64,000 bases of DNA, taken from positions 119,963 to 183,962 of the forward strand of contig DKQS01000003.1 of NCBI GenBank assembly GCA_002471825.1. The letters run 5' to 3'. The DNA comes from Flavobacteriaceae bacterium UBA7302. GTDB taxonomy: Bacteria; Bacteroidota; Bacteroidia; Flavobacteriales; Flavobacteriaceae. The notes beneath the pieces were generated by a model, which worked only from the letters and a program-made list of their open reading frames with translations, was not told where the DNA came from and did not search any database. Every line of letters starts with the position of its first letter. The first letter of the stretch is position 1. Made by a program: the position numbers and the translations under genes. Shown one piece after another: positions 54,962 to 63,960 of this stretch.

Positions 54962-55936
54962 CTATTTGCTAAAAAGTTCTAACAATCTATTTAGCTCATC
55001 TTTTATTTGATGCTGTTTGACTACTTGATTAAAAGGGGTTAAATACACTTGATTGTTTAATAATCCAACCATTGCGTTCTTTTTACCTTCTGAAAGTGCT
55101 TTTAAACTTGCCACTCCAAGCCTAATTCCCAACATTCTATCTAATGCAGAAGGATTACCACCACGTTGAACGTATCCTAATCTCGTAATTCGTAAATCTA
55201 CATTTGGGTTTACTTCCTTAATTTTAGATGCGACCAAGTCTGTACCTATTTCATCACCTTCGGATACTACGATTAGAAATGCGTCTTCACTATCATAGTT
55301 TTTTACTTTTTCTAAAAGATTAATCAGGTCTTTACCACTTTCTGGAATTAAAATGGCGTCTGCTCCGGTTGTTAATCCTGAATGGATACCGATATAGCCT
55401 GAATCCCTGCCCATCACTTCTACAATAAAGACACGGTTATGGGATTCGGCTGTGTCCCGTATTTTATCAATATTTTCAATAGCCGTATTTACAGCAGAAT
55501 CAAAGCCTAAGGTGTAATCAGTTCCAGCGAGGTCATTATCAATAGTTCCTGGAATACCAATAAAGGGGATGTCGCATATTTCTGAAAAGGCCAATAGCCC
55601 CTTAAATGTACCGTCGCCACCTATGGCAATTAGAGCATCAATTTTATTTGTTCTTAAGGTTTGTAAGGCTTTTTTGCGACCCTCTAATTCCATAAAACGT
55701 TTGCTTCGTGCTGTTTTTAAGATAGTGCCGCCTAGGTGTACTAACTTTTGTAAATCGTGCGATTTTAATGGAAGGAAATCACCATCTATTAACCCTTCGT
55801 ATCCTTTGCGAAATCCACTTACCTTTATACCATTCTTCTCTGAGGCTTTAGCTATTGCATACAATGCAGCGTTCATCCCAGGACTGTCGCCCCCAGAAGT
55901 GAATACGCCTATGTGTTTTATTTTAGTGATTTTCAT
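54962..55936 (-). CDS. pfkA: 6-phosphofructokinase
   Basis: A 324-residue group A phosphofructokinase. ATP site: FTSGGDSPGMNA and GGDGTFKG. Substrate site: GIPGTIDNDLAGTDYTLGFD, then MGRDSGYIG. Gly residues at the GGDG and PGTIDND positions point to ATP, not pyrophosphate, as phosphate donor (PPi enzymes have Asp and PKTIDND). It makes fructose 1,6-bisphosphate, the substrate of the aldolase two genes upstream. Confidence 0.93.
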   Translation of the reverse strand: MKITKIKHIGVFTSGGDSPGMNAALYAIAKASEKNGIKVSGFRKGYEGLIDGDFLPLKSHDLQKLVHLGGTILKTARSKRFMELEGRKKALQTLRTNKIDALIAIGGDGTFKGLLAFSEICDIPFIGIPGTIDNDLAGTDYTLGFDSAVNTAIENIDKIRDTAESHNRVFIVEVMGRDSGYIGIHSGLTTGADAILIPESGKDLINLLEKVKNYDSEDAFLIVVSEGDEIGTDLVASKIKEVNPNVDLRITRLGYVQRGGNPSALDRMLGIRLGVASLKALSEGKKNAMVGLLNNQVYLTPFNQVVKQHQIKDELNRLLELFSK

Positions 55937-55963
55937 AAGTTCATTATTTCAAGCTTTATTTAT

Positions 55964-57307
55964 TTATTTATTATTGCTTTTAAAGCCGACTAATAGGGGT
56001 GTTTTCCCATATAACGCATTGAACACCATACAAGCTGTTAAATCTCCTGTGACATTCACTGCAGTTCTGAACATACCCAACAACCTTTCTACGCCAATGA
56101 TGATGATGATACCTTCAGATGGAATGCCAACACTTCCTAAAAGCGAGGCGAGTATCACTACACCACCTCCAGGTATGGCTGGTGTGCCAATGGACGCCGC
56201 CACAATGGTTACAATTACCACAATGATATTCAGTAGACTCATTTCCAAGCCATAGGCTTGAGCGATAAACAGAGTTGTTATGGTTTGGTAGAGGGCAGTT
56301 CCATCCATATTTACCGTAGCTCCAATAGGAATGATAAAATTACTGATAGTCTTATCTACATTCAGTTCTTCTTCTGCGGTTTGCAGCGATAAGGGCATTA
56401 CAGCTGCAGAACTCGTTGTTGAGAAGGCCAATAATTGGACATCCCGAATTTTCTTTAGAAAATGAAATGGATTGGATTTTCCTAACAAGGCAACCAAGCA
56501 TACATAGAAAATCACCAATAGTAAAAGACCAAGAAGTACTACTCCTACATAGTATGTTAAGCCGGACAAAGAACTTAGTCCAACACTAGAGGTGAGCTGC
56601 GCCATAAGACCAAAAACGGCAATAGGTACTAGAAGCATTGACCATTTTACTACTGTCATACATACTTCCTGTATGGCACTTAAAAGAAGCTTTACTGGGC
56701 GCAGTAAAGAGTCCTCAAGCGATAGCACAGCTACACCAATAATGATTGTGAAAATCACGATACTTAACATTTCACCACTTACCATGGATGCCAAAGGATT
56801 TTCAGGCAGTAAATTTGATATGGCATCAGGTATATTTTCTAGGCCGAATGACAACCCAGTATTTTCTGAGTTAACAGATGGTAAATCGTTGTGCTCAGTT
56901 AGTGCTTGTTGATGCAAAAAACGACCTGGTTTAAAGAGTTGAGAAAAAAGAGTACCTATACTCACTGAAACGATTGTTGTACCCAAAAAATAAAGCAATA
57001 CGCCACCACCTAGTTTTTTTAGGCTATCCTTGTCATTGCTTGCGATACCAGTAATGATAGATGCCACAATTAATGGAATCATAATCATTTGCACAAGCTT
57101 TAGAAAAAGCACACCAGGAAGTGCTAGCCAATTACCCACGACATCTGCAGTTTCTTTAGATATCCAACCATTTTGAGGACTCAAGAGCAAACCCAACCCA
57201 ACACCTAGAAACAGAGCAATAATTACTTTGAGCCATAGGCGGTTTTCTACCAGTTTTACCAGATAGTCGTTAAGTGATTTAAGTGACTTTATCTCTGTGT
57301 CAAACAT
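55964..57307 (-). CDS. Dicarboxylate/amino acid:cation symporter (DAACS family)
   Basis: A 447-residue transporter with eight membrane helices and two re-entrant hairpins. HP1 is marked by TTSSAAVMPLSL, and the seventh helix by the substrate/sodium motif NMDGTALYQ. The second hairpin has IPGGGVV. Such proteins import glutamate, aspartate or C4-dicarboxylates with Na+ or H+. It lies between the aldolase and phosphofructokinase genes, so the operon carries its own carbon-uptake route. Confidence 0.9.
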   Translation of the reverse strand: MFDTEIKSLKSLNDYLVKLVENRLWLKVIIALFLGVGLGLLLSPQNGWISKETADVVGNWLALPGVLFLKLVQMIMIPLIVASIITGIASNDKDSLKKLGGGVLLYFLGTTIVSVSIGTLFSQLFKPGRFLHQQALTEHNDLPSVNSENTGLSFGLENIPDAISNLLPENPLASMVSGEMLSIVIFTIIIGVAVLSLEDSLLRPVKLLLSAIQEVCMTVVKWSMLLVPIAVFGLMAQLTSSVGLSSLSGLTYYVGVVLLGLLLLVIFYVCLVALLGKSNPFHFLKKIRDVQLLAFSTTSSAAVMPLSLQTAEEELNVDKTISNFIIPIGATVNMDGTALYQTITTLFIAQAYGLEMSLLNIIVVIVTIVAASIGTPAIPGGGVVILASLLGSVGIPSEGIIIIIGVERLLGMFRTAVNVTGDLTACMVFNALYGKTPLLVGFKSNNK

Positions 57308-57318
57308 TTTTTGTTATG

Positions 57319-58380
57319 CTATGCTATGCTGATTTTTGAATCTAAATAAACGCTTTGGACCAGCTTTAATAATTCTACACCTTCACCGAAAGGCTTTTGG
57401 AAAGCCTTTCTGCCTAATATTAAACCTGAGCCTCCAGCACGTTTATTTACTACTGCTGTTGTTATGGCTTCGGCTAAATCGGTTTCCCCTTTAGAACCCC
57501 CTCCAGAATTAATCAATCCAATTTTGCCCATATAACAATTTGCCACTTGTAACCTGCATAAATCTATTGGGTGTTCAGTAGTGAGCGTTTTATACATTTC
57601 ATCATTGTATTTGCCAAAATCGATATGTTTATAACCAAAATCATTTGTTGGCAATTTTTGTTTGATGATATCGGCCTGAATGGTGACACCTAAATGATTT
57701 GCCTGACCAGTTATGTCGGCAGCACCGTGATAATCTTCTTTTTCTGTTTTAAATGCGTCGTTTCGGGTATAGCACCACAAGATGGTTGCCATACCCAGAC
57801 TATGGGCTTCTTCAAAAGCCTCTGAAATTTCTTTAATCTGCCTATTGCTTTCTTTTGAGCCAAAGTAGATGGTTGCACCAATGGCAACCGCTCCCATATT
57901 CCAAGCATCTTTTACCTTTCCAAATAATGTTTGATCATATTTGTTGGGATAGGTAAGTAATTCATTGTGGTTAATCTTTACAATGAAAGGGATTTTATGG
58001 GCGTACTTTCTGGCATTTAGTCCCAAAACCCCAAACGTTGATGCCACACCATTGCAGCCGGCTTCTATAGCCAGTTTTATAATATTCTCTGGGTCAAAAT
58101 AATCTGGGTTTTTATAAAATGAGAAAGCAGCGCTGTGCTCAATACCTTGGTCTACAGGTAGAATACTTAAATAACCAGTTCCCGACAGATTTCCGTGACT
58201 GTATAACTGTGAAAGACTGCGTAGCACCTGCGGACTTCTATTGCTATTATTAAAAACCTTGTCAAGACTATTATCACTTGGTGTTTGTAGTTCGTCTTTT
58301 GTTATTTTTTCACAAACGTGATTTAAATAGTAGGGTGCTTTATCACCCAATATATCTACAATGTTCTTGTATGTTTCCAT
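57319..58380 (-). CDS. fba: Class I fructose-bisphosphate aldolase, archaeal (DhnA) type
   Basis: A 353-residue TIM-barrel aldolase of the DhnA/FbaB type. Visible are LSILPVDQGIEHS near the N-terminus, the Lys-containing strand PFIVKINHN and the phosphate-binding INSGGGSKGE with GLILGRKAF near the C-terminus. This type is found in archaea and some bacteria; Bacteroidota usually have class II aldolase in the core genome. It works directly between phosphofructokinase and GAPDH. Confidence 0.87.
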   Translation of the reverse strand: METYKNIVDILGDKAPYYLNHVCEKITKDELQTPSDNSLDKVFNNSNRSPQVLRSLSQLYSHGNLSGTGYLSILPVDQGIEHSAAFSFYKNPDYFDPENIIKLAIEAGCNGVASTFGVLGLNARKYAHKIPFIVKINHNELLTYPNKYDQTLFGKVKDAWNMGAVAIGATIYFGSKESNRQIKEISEAFEEAHSLGMATILWCYTRNDAFKTEKEDYHGAADITGQANHLGVTIQADIIKQKLPTNDFGYKHIDFGKYNDEMYKTLTTEHPIDLCRLQVANCYMGKIGLINSGGGSKGETDLAEAITTAVVNKRAGGSGLILGRKAFQKPFGEGVELLKLVQSVYLDSKISIA

Positions 58381-58392
58381 TTTTATAAGAAT

Positions 58393-59406
58393 TTAGTGTA
58401 TGCCTAGACTTTCATTGGTTTTAGCAATGGATTTTGTACCCTCGGTTTCAATTCCCGTAAGGGCTCTAATGGCATCAATTGTTTCAGGGATTACAATAGC
58501 TTGGTTATCGACGATGTAAGCATAAAAAAGCTCATCGCCCTTTACTTTGAGCATATCTTCCCAAAGGGCTACTTCGTACATATCGCCCCAAGGACGTCCC
58601 ATATCTAGAAACATTTCCTTAATGGTATTGTTTGAGACCAATCCTTGGTCATAGCGAATCAATTTTATTCGACTGGATGTTTTAAAAGCTGCCAATACTT
58701 CTTCTTTCGAGACTTGCTTTTTAAGCTTGACATTCCAGTAGTGCATATGACTTAGTGTCTCAGGAACTTTAACCGCCGAAGTAATCACATCCAGTTCTGG
58801 ATCTACAGTTTTAGCATCTGGTCCTTGATGGCTCGGTATATCTTTTTCGGGTACCATAGTGTTCATAATACCGCCTAAATGACTCTCCCAAGGATCTGTT
58901 GCTCTTCTTAAAAGGGTGCCCCTGGCATAATCTAATAGGTCAGCTCTTTTTAAAGCACCCAGAGTTCTTAAGATAGACGTTGTATTACACGAAACAACCC
59001 TTGTTTGGTTTAAGCCAATTGCAGTTTTGTAATTGCTTTCAGCATTAAAAGAATGCCCTGTGGTTTCGTGTTTTTCACCGCCTTCAACAATAAATTTTAT
59101 ACCTCTTTTTTTATAGGTTTCAACATTCTTTGCTGCTATGTTTTTTGGTGTACAATCCACAACAAGGTCGACTGTGTCTAATAGCTCTTGCATATTTCCT
59201 TTTACAGAGATGCTTTCAGATTTCATTTTACCGGCAGCCTCTTGGGTTGCTGCATAAATATCGTAGCCTTTTCTTACCGCGTTTTGAATACGCCAATCAC
59301 TAATAACATCGCAAACCCCAACTAGGTTCATGTCATCTTGTACGTTAATGGCATCGGCTACTCTTTTTCCGATGACTCCGTATCCTATAACTGCTATATT
59401 TTTCAT
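58393..59406 (-). CDS. gap2: Type II (archaeal-type) glyceraldehyde-3-phosphate dehydrogenase
   Basis: A 337-residue enzyme with the type II GAPDH outline. It has the N-terminal NAD(P) motif GYGVIGKRVAD, a DLVVDCTPKN segment and the catalytic cysteine in VVSCNTTSILRTL, followed by HMHYWNV in the C-terminal half. The archaeal form can use NAD or NADP. It is only distantly related to the usual bacterial GapA, which supports horizontal origin of this operon. It lies 12 bp before the aldolase gene. Confidence 0.88.
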   Translation of the reverse strand: MKNIAVIGYGVIGKRVADAINVQDDMNLVGVCDVISDWRIQNAVRKGYDIYAATQEAAGKMKSESISVKGNMQELLDTVDLVVDCTPKNIAAKNVETYKKRGIKFIVEGGEKHETTGHSFNAESNYKTAIGLNQTRVVSCNTTSILRTLGALKRADLLDYARGTLLRRATDPWESHLGGIMNTMVPEKDIPSHQGPDAKTVDPELDVITSAVKVPETLSHMHYWNVKLKKQVSKEEVLAAFKTSSRIKLIRYDQGLVSNNTIKEMFLDMGRPWGDMYEVALWEDMLKVKGDELFYAYIVDNQAIVIPETIDAIRALTGIETEGTKSIAKTNESLGIH

Positions 59407-59416
59407 AAATTCTATT

Positions 59417-60775
59417 TTAAAATTGTTTATTATTTTCTAATACTTTTTTAGATTTAAAATTTCTAATAATCAGGCGGTTGCTTTTTTCATAAGTGAAATA
59501 GCTTACCGCCCAATTAAAACCAACCAACAATCTATTTCTAAAACCGCTTATGGACATTAAGTGTACGATAGACCATAATAACCAGGCGAAATAACCTCCA
59601 AATTTGAAGTTACCTAAATCTGCTACTGCTTTGCGTTTGCCTACCGTTGCCAATGATCCTTTGTCCTTATATTCAAAAGGTTTTACACTCTCATTCTTCA
59701 TTATTTTTAATAGTACTTTACCTAAGTACTTCCCTTGCTGAATCGCTGTTTGTGCAACCTGTGGATGCCCTTTTGGTGTATTTTTGGTAATTACAGCCGC
59801 TATATCACCTATGGCAAAAATGTTTTCGTATCCTTCTAACATTAAAAAGGAGTCCGTTTTTAAACGGTTGCCTCTAACCACGTGCTTTGCATCGATACCT
59901 TCTGGGAATTGCCCTTTTACACCTGCGGTCCAAATCAGGTTCTTTGCTAAAAAGGTCTTGCCACTTTTTGTAGAAACTTTATTGCCATCATAATAAGTAA
60001 CAGATTCATCAAGAAGTACCTTTACATTTAAATCTTCTAAATACCTTAAGGTATTTGAGGATGCTTTCTTTGACATTGTGCTCAAAAGCTCTTTTCCAGC
60101 TTCTATCAAATAAATATTCATTATGGAAGATGAATATTCTGGATAATCCTTTGGAAGGATGTATTTGCAGAATTCTGCCAAAGCGCCTGCCATTTCTACG
60201 CCTGCGGGACCGCCACCCACAATCACAAAATTAGTTAGCGCATCACGTTCTTCATCATCACAAGTAATGGCCGCTTGTTCGAGATTCTGCAACATCATAT
60301 GACGAATATTCAGGGAATCGCGAATATCCTTCATTCCCAAGCTATTTTCTTCAACTGTATTCATTCCGAAGAAATTGGTAGTCGTGCCTGTTGCTAATAC
60401 AAGGTAATCGTAATGAATATTTCCTTTGTTAGTTTTTACAACATTTGAAGAAGGTTGAATTTCTTCTACTTCTGCCAATCGGAAAACTACATTTTTATAT
60501 CCGTTAAACTGTTTTCTGAAGGGAAATACAATACTATCTGGCTCTAGGGCACTCGTTGCTACTTGGTAAAGTAAAGGCTGAAATTGGTGAAAATTGTTTT
60601 TGTCAAATACAACTACTTGTACCTTTTTGTTCTTTAGCTTTTCTACCAACGCCAAACCCGCAAAACCACCTCCTACAATAACCACACGTGGCCAATTGGT
60701 ATCCGGTAGACAGATATCGTCTGTTACTTTACAAGCTGATTTTGATGGAATAGTATGTATGTGTTTATCTTCCAT
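59417..60775 (-). CDS. ndh: Type II NADH dehydrogenase (NDH-2)-like FAD oxidoreductase
   Basis: A protein of about 452 residues with two Rossmann folds: VVIVGGGFAGLALVEKL (FAD) and FVIVGGGPAGVEMAGAL (NADH). It also has FHQFQPLLYQVAT, typical of NDH-2, an IFAIGDIAAV motif and a C-terminal amphipathic helix for membrane contact. I start it at the ATG at 60775; the frame opens at 60835 but that would overlap the preceding gene's end. It would pass electrons from NADH to quinone without pumping protons. Confidence 0.88.
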   Translation of the reverse strand: MEDKHIHTIPSKSACKVTDDICLPDTNWPRVVIVGGGFAGLALVEKLKNKKVQVVVFDKNNFHQFQPLLYQVATSALEPDSIVFPFRKQFNGYKNVVFRLAEVEEIQPSSNVVKTNKGNIHYDYLVLATGTTTNFFGMNTVEENSLGMKDIRDSLNIRHMMLQNLEQAAITCDDEERDALTNFVIVGGGPAGVEMAGALAEFCKYILPKDYPEYSSSIMNIYLIEAGKELLSTMSKKASSNTLRYLEDLNVKVLLDESVTYYDGNKVSTKSGKTFLAKNLIWTAGVKGQFPEGIDAKHVVRGNRLKTDSFLMLEGYENIFAIGDIAAVITKNTPKGHPQVAQTAIQQGKYLGKVLLKIMKNESVKPFEYKDKGSLATVGKRKAVADLGNFKFGGYFAWLLWSIVHLMSISGFRNRLLVGFNWAVSYFTYEKSNRLIIRNFKSKKVLENNKQF

Positions 60776-60812
60776 ATTTATTCTGGATTTGATAGTATGC
60801 AAATGGCTTTCA

Positions 60813-61271
60813 TCAATTATTTTTGTCCCTTGCAATCATCACTGAGCATTTAGCGTGTGTGGCTAAATATTGAGAAACAGATCCCAACAATAAGCGAGAT
60901 AATGCACCTTGACCTTGAGAACCAACTAAAATTAAATCAGCGTCCCATTCTTCCACCTTTTCTAGAATAACACTTTTAGGTAGTCCGTTAACAACGCTGG
61001 TGGTTATGGTAAGTGTTTTATTAATACTCTTAAGGCTATCACTAGCTTCTGTAACAATCTTGTCACCTAATTTTTGAGCACCGCTTATGAATTCTTCATA
61101 GTAATTATTCAAGCTACCACCGGTCGCCATTAAATCTGGTCCTAGGGCTGTGGGAAATTCGTAAACGTTTATGACGTGAATTTCAGTATTTGGTGGCAAG
61201 TTCATTCTATTAAGTTGTGCTACAGCTGTTTTGCTGAAATCTGAACCGTCTATTGCCAATACAATTTTCAT
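60813..61271 (-). CDS. Single-domain universal stress protein
   Basis: A 152-residue Usp with the complete nucleotide motif GSQGQGALSRLLLGS (G-x2-G-x9-G-S) near residue 117 and the N-terminal VLAIDGSDFSKTA. It should bind ATP. Its stop codon lies 37 bp before the NDH-2 start, so the genes share a transcript. Confidence 0.9.
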   Translation of the reverse strand: MKIVLAIDGSDFSKTAVAQLNRMNLPPNTEIHVINVYEFPTALGPDLMATGGSLNNYYEEFISGAQKLGDKIVTEASDSLKSINKTLTITTSVVNGLPKSVILEKVEEWDADLILVGSQGQGALSRLLLGSVSQYLATHAKCSVMIARDKNN

Positions 61272-61305
61272 AATTTTCTAGTTTGTTAATAGAAATATAT
61301 TAGGC

Positions 61306-61818
61306 TTAATTGTTATTTATAAAGCTTTGGGCATCTTGTTTTGAAGCAAAATAATAGACGCTCCCTTTACTTTTATCCTGAACGATAACAGCGTTGGCTT
61401 TATCTACTTTTACATCATTAATAGGATTGCTTCCAAAGCGAACGTTATCTATATTTTTCTGCAGTTTATCAACACAACCTTGACAACAGCCGTAATAGGT
61501 TGTGCCCTCAACATCTATGGGTATCTGTTCTACCCCCATAAATCTGTCATTAACCATACACACTTTATCGTTTGGTACGATTTCATAAGTTATTTGAGAC
61601 GTGGCAACGGGATTTGTCTGAGGCGTGTGTGCTTTTGTAACTGTCAAAGTTGTTGTTTCAGCTTTTTCTTTTTTCTCGTTGGCACACGAAAGCAGTACTA
61701 TTGAGGTCAGAATCAAAAATAGCATGCTGATGAGTAGCTTGAAGATTTTTCTGCTTGGATTTTCTACCGTTAATTGAATAGCTTCTTTGTTCTTTTGTTT
61801 AAAATGTTTGTGTTTCAT
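61306..61818 (-). CDS. Lipoprotein with a TRASH/YHS-like cysteine motif
   Basis: A 170-residue protein with a long N-terminal basic extension, a membrane helix (about 27-45) and a lipobox-like LLSC (C46). The mature part has KVCMVNDRF followed after about 20 residues by YYGCCQGCVDKL, the C-x(about 23)-C-x3-C pattern of TRASH and YHS heavy-metal domains. It may bind copper or another soft metal in the periplasm. Given the CopB ATPase further along the same operon, a copper link is reasonable but not shown. Confidence 0.75.
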   Translation of the reverse strand: MKHKHFKQKNKEAIQLTVENPSRKIFKLLISMLFLILTSIVLLSCANEKKEKAETTTLTVTKAHTPQTNPVATSQITYEIVPNDKVCMVNDRFMGVEQIPIDVEGTTYYGCCQGCVDKLQKNIDNVRFGSNPINDVKVDKANAVIVQDKSKGSVYYFASKQDAQSFINNN

Positions 61819-61828
61819 TTTTAAAATA

Positions 61829-62539
61829 TTAGTGATTATGAGTTTTATTTAAGCTTATCGTTTTATGCCAGTACAAGTGTTCGTATAAGCCAGACCAATA
61901 CATCCCGAAGGTGAAAGCAAATAATAATTCCTCAAAGGGAATTCCCAAAACGAGAATATGGGTTAGGTTGTCAAGGTTCCAGTACAGTTCCACATATTGA
62001 GGATAAAATGGAAGGATGCTTCCAAAGTATATGAAGTATAATACCGTAAACAAGATGCCCCCAACCCATATCTTGGCTTTTAAATCGGGGCGACAATAAA
62101 GCGTTGCCAACGCTCCTAAAAACATTGCTATTGTACCGCAGTAAATGTGGTTTAATGTTGTAAATAGGGCTAATATTAAAAACACAATAACTGGAACAAA
62201 TAAGATGTATTTATGCAAGCGATGCCTTCTGTGATTTCGCTCTGTATGCTTTATTTCTACCAAGGATTGTTTAAAAATAAGATTATAAAGTACCACACCA
62301 ATACCACCGATTGCAAAAGAAAAAATGAGGCTTTCTACATCAAACCTTGTTTTTTCGGCCAAATTGAAAAGCGAAGGTGGCATCCAGTATTCTGGCACAA
62401 ACAATGGTTCTGTTAAGCCAAAAGGCATTGTAATCAGGCTCATTTTGAGCATTTCTTTTCTTGAATCCTTTTTAAAGAGATAAATTACTGCCCATAGGGT
62501 AAGAATTATAAGTGACCATATAAACCAAACGTATTGCAT
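61829..62539 (-). CDS. Lycopene cyclase-domain membrane protein
   Basis: A 236-residue protein with six or seven membrane helices. It has the lycopene cyclase CrtYc/d-type signature PEYWMPPSLF and the C-terminal FEELLFAFTFGM, matching the membrane lycopene-cyclase-domain family. No other carotenoid gene is in the window, so it may have another function. It lies 10 bp before the TRASH lipoprotein gene. Confidence 0.8.
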   Translation of the reverse strand: MQYVWFIWSLIILTLWAVIYLFKKDSRKEMLKMSLITMPFGLTEPLFVPEYWMPPSLFNLAEKTRFDVESLIFSFAIGGIGVVLYNLIFKQSLVEIKHTERNHRRHRLHKYILFVPVIVFLILALFTTLNHIYCGTIAMFLGALATLYCRPDLKAKIWVGGILFTVLYFIYFGSILPFYPQYVELYWNLDNLTHILVLGIPFEELLFAFTFGMYWSGLYEHLYWHKTISLNKTHNH

Positions 62540-62543
62540 AAGA

Positions 62544-63338
62544 TTATAATTTTCTGTTTTCCAAGTAATTAACCACTTCTTTAACCGTCAAGGGATAAGT
62601 AGCGTTACCAGTCCTAACAAAAAAGGTTGTATTTTCGGTATCGCTAACATAAATTGGTTTTTCGGAAGGCTCGATATCTATTACGCATACATCTTCACCA
62701 TTTAATTTGTAAAATGAAATGTGATTGCTAAAACAAGCCTCACGGCCTAACTGTGTTGAAATTATCCTGAAAATTTCACGCTCATATCCATCTTTGTTCT
62801 TGTGCTTTAGGGTTTTGAAATCTTTATCCAAACCTATAACATTACCATCATCATCTACACCAATAATCAATTTTCCACCCTTTGCATTCATAAAACCAGT
62901 GATGGTCTTGGCAATAACCTTTTCTAAATCGCGATTGGTTGTTTTTCGATAATAGTCATACCGTATAGAAGATTTAAATTCGACACGCTCGTTTTCGCCA
63001 TCTGCAATAATTTCAGATATGTCTCTTTGCAATAATTTTTGTTGCTTATCTATTTGAATATTTTTGCTCTTGATTTTAATCCAAAATAAACCACTAACTA
63101 ATCCTAAGACAGCACCAAAAAGTGTAAGTAAACTACTCATAACTCTCATATTGAAACTAAAAGATTCATTGAGACGTTCAATGAATATTTCTTGAAATTT
63201 AGACAGTGAAAAAGGTATGTCACTAAATTCAAACCAATACAAAACCATGGTGAAAGGATGCAGTAAAAAGTAAAATATTCCTGCACCAATAATAATTTGT
63301 ATTGCTACTGTTTTAGAATGACTAAATATTTGATACAT
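62544..63338 (-). CDS. Membrane-anchored AlbA_2/Schlafen-type ATP-binding-domain protein
   Basis: A 264-residue protein. Residues about 10-33 and 65-88 are membrane helices. The C-terminal part (about 110-240) has GENERVEFKSSI, FMNAKGGKLIIGVDDDGNVIG and YLVVDIEPS-like strands, the pattern of the AlbA_2 (Schlafen AAA_4) domain. These domains bind nucleic acid, and sometimes ATP, in regulators and tRNA-cutting Schlafen proteins. A membrane-bound version is unusual. It ends 4 bp before the lycopene-cyclase-domain gene. Confidence 0.8.
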   Translation of the reverse strand: MYQIFSHSKTVAIQIIIGAGIFYFLLHPFTMVLYWFEFSDIPFSLSKFQEIFIERLNESFSFNMRVMSSLLTLFGAVLGLVSGLFWIKIKSKNIQIDKQQKLLQRDISEIIADGENERVEFKSSIRYDYYRKTTNRDLEKVIAKTITGFMNAKGGKLIIGVDDDGNVIGLDKDFKTLKHKNKDGYEREIFRIISTQLGREACFSNHISFYKLNGEDVCVIDIEPSEKPIYVSDTENTTFFVRTGNATYPLTVKEVVNYLENRKL

Positions 63339-63420
63339 AAAACTTACTTTATAAATCTATGTTCTAGGTTTAACATTTTTTGGGCATAGCAAAAGGCGAA
63401 TTCCAATGATGTAAACTTCA

Positions 63421-63702
63421 TTATGTACTTTTTCTTTTAAGCTGGGCATTGTAAAATGCGGCAATACAGGCGCCAACCAACCAACCTAATATGAAGGTCT
63501 GTATGATTCCTAAACCAGCTTCCCACAGTGGAACTTCCATTCTAATTATACTTGTAGTGTCCAATCCGTGCAAAAGGCTGTTGAAAAAATCGATTGTGCC
63601 TTCACGGCCTGCAGTTGACACAACGACCATACATCCCAAATAGATTAATGCTCCCGTAAGACCAAAAGCAAATCCTAGTTTTTTTACGTTTAATCGATAC
63701 AT
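63421..63702 (-). CDS. DUF5676 family membrane protein
   Basis: A 93-residue protein with two membrane helices (about 8-28 and 60-83) and the DUF5676 outline (YRLNVKKLGFAFGLTGALIY, then LGIIQTFILGWLVGACIAAFYN, given in part). The function is unknown. Between this gene and the next one downstream (63338) there is an 82-bp gap, the largest in the operon, which could hold a secondary promoter. Confidence 0.85.
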   Translation of the reverse strand: MYRLNVKKLGFAFGLTGALIYLGCMVVVSTAGREGTIDFFNSLLHGLDTTSIIRMEVPLWEAGLGIIQTFILGWLVGACIAAFYNAQLKRKST

Positions 63703-63719
63703 AGTTTCATAATTTTAAG

Positions 63720-63938
63720 TTAGTTGTCTGATTTTATAATCTTTTTCGATTCTTCATACTCTTCCTTAGATATTTCGCCTTTCGCAAAGCGTTTTTTTAA
63801 AATATCCAGTGGGCTATCTGTTTTTGCTTTTTGATATGGTATGTCTACAGGGATAAAAAATATCCAGACAATAAAAAAGAACCATATAATCCACCATATA
63901 AGGTGCATACCTCCAAAATGTCCGTCGTAAAAATGCAT
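63720..63938 (-). CDS. SHOCT-domain small membrane protein
   Basis: A 72-residue protein with one membrane helix (about 12-29) and a C-terminal SHOCT helix pair (PLDILKKRFAKGEISKEEYEE). SHOCT domains are short oligomerisation domains often found in stress-related membrane proteins. It is the most upstream complete gene of the minus-strand run inside the window. Confidence 0.88.
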   Translation of the reverse strand: MHFYDGHFGGMHLIWWIIWFFFIVWIFFIPVDIPYQKAKTDSPLDILKKRFAKGEISKEEYEESKKIIKSDN

Positions 63939-63960
63939 ACTATTAAATTTTAAATTGTTA

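Noticed and set aside
61829..62539. Carotenoid biosynthesis cluster
   Set aside because: Only one lycopene-cyclase-domain gene is present; no phytoene synthase or desaturase accompanies it, and the amine oxidase at 629 is far away and in a different context.
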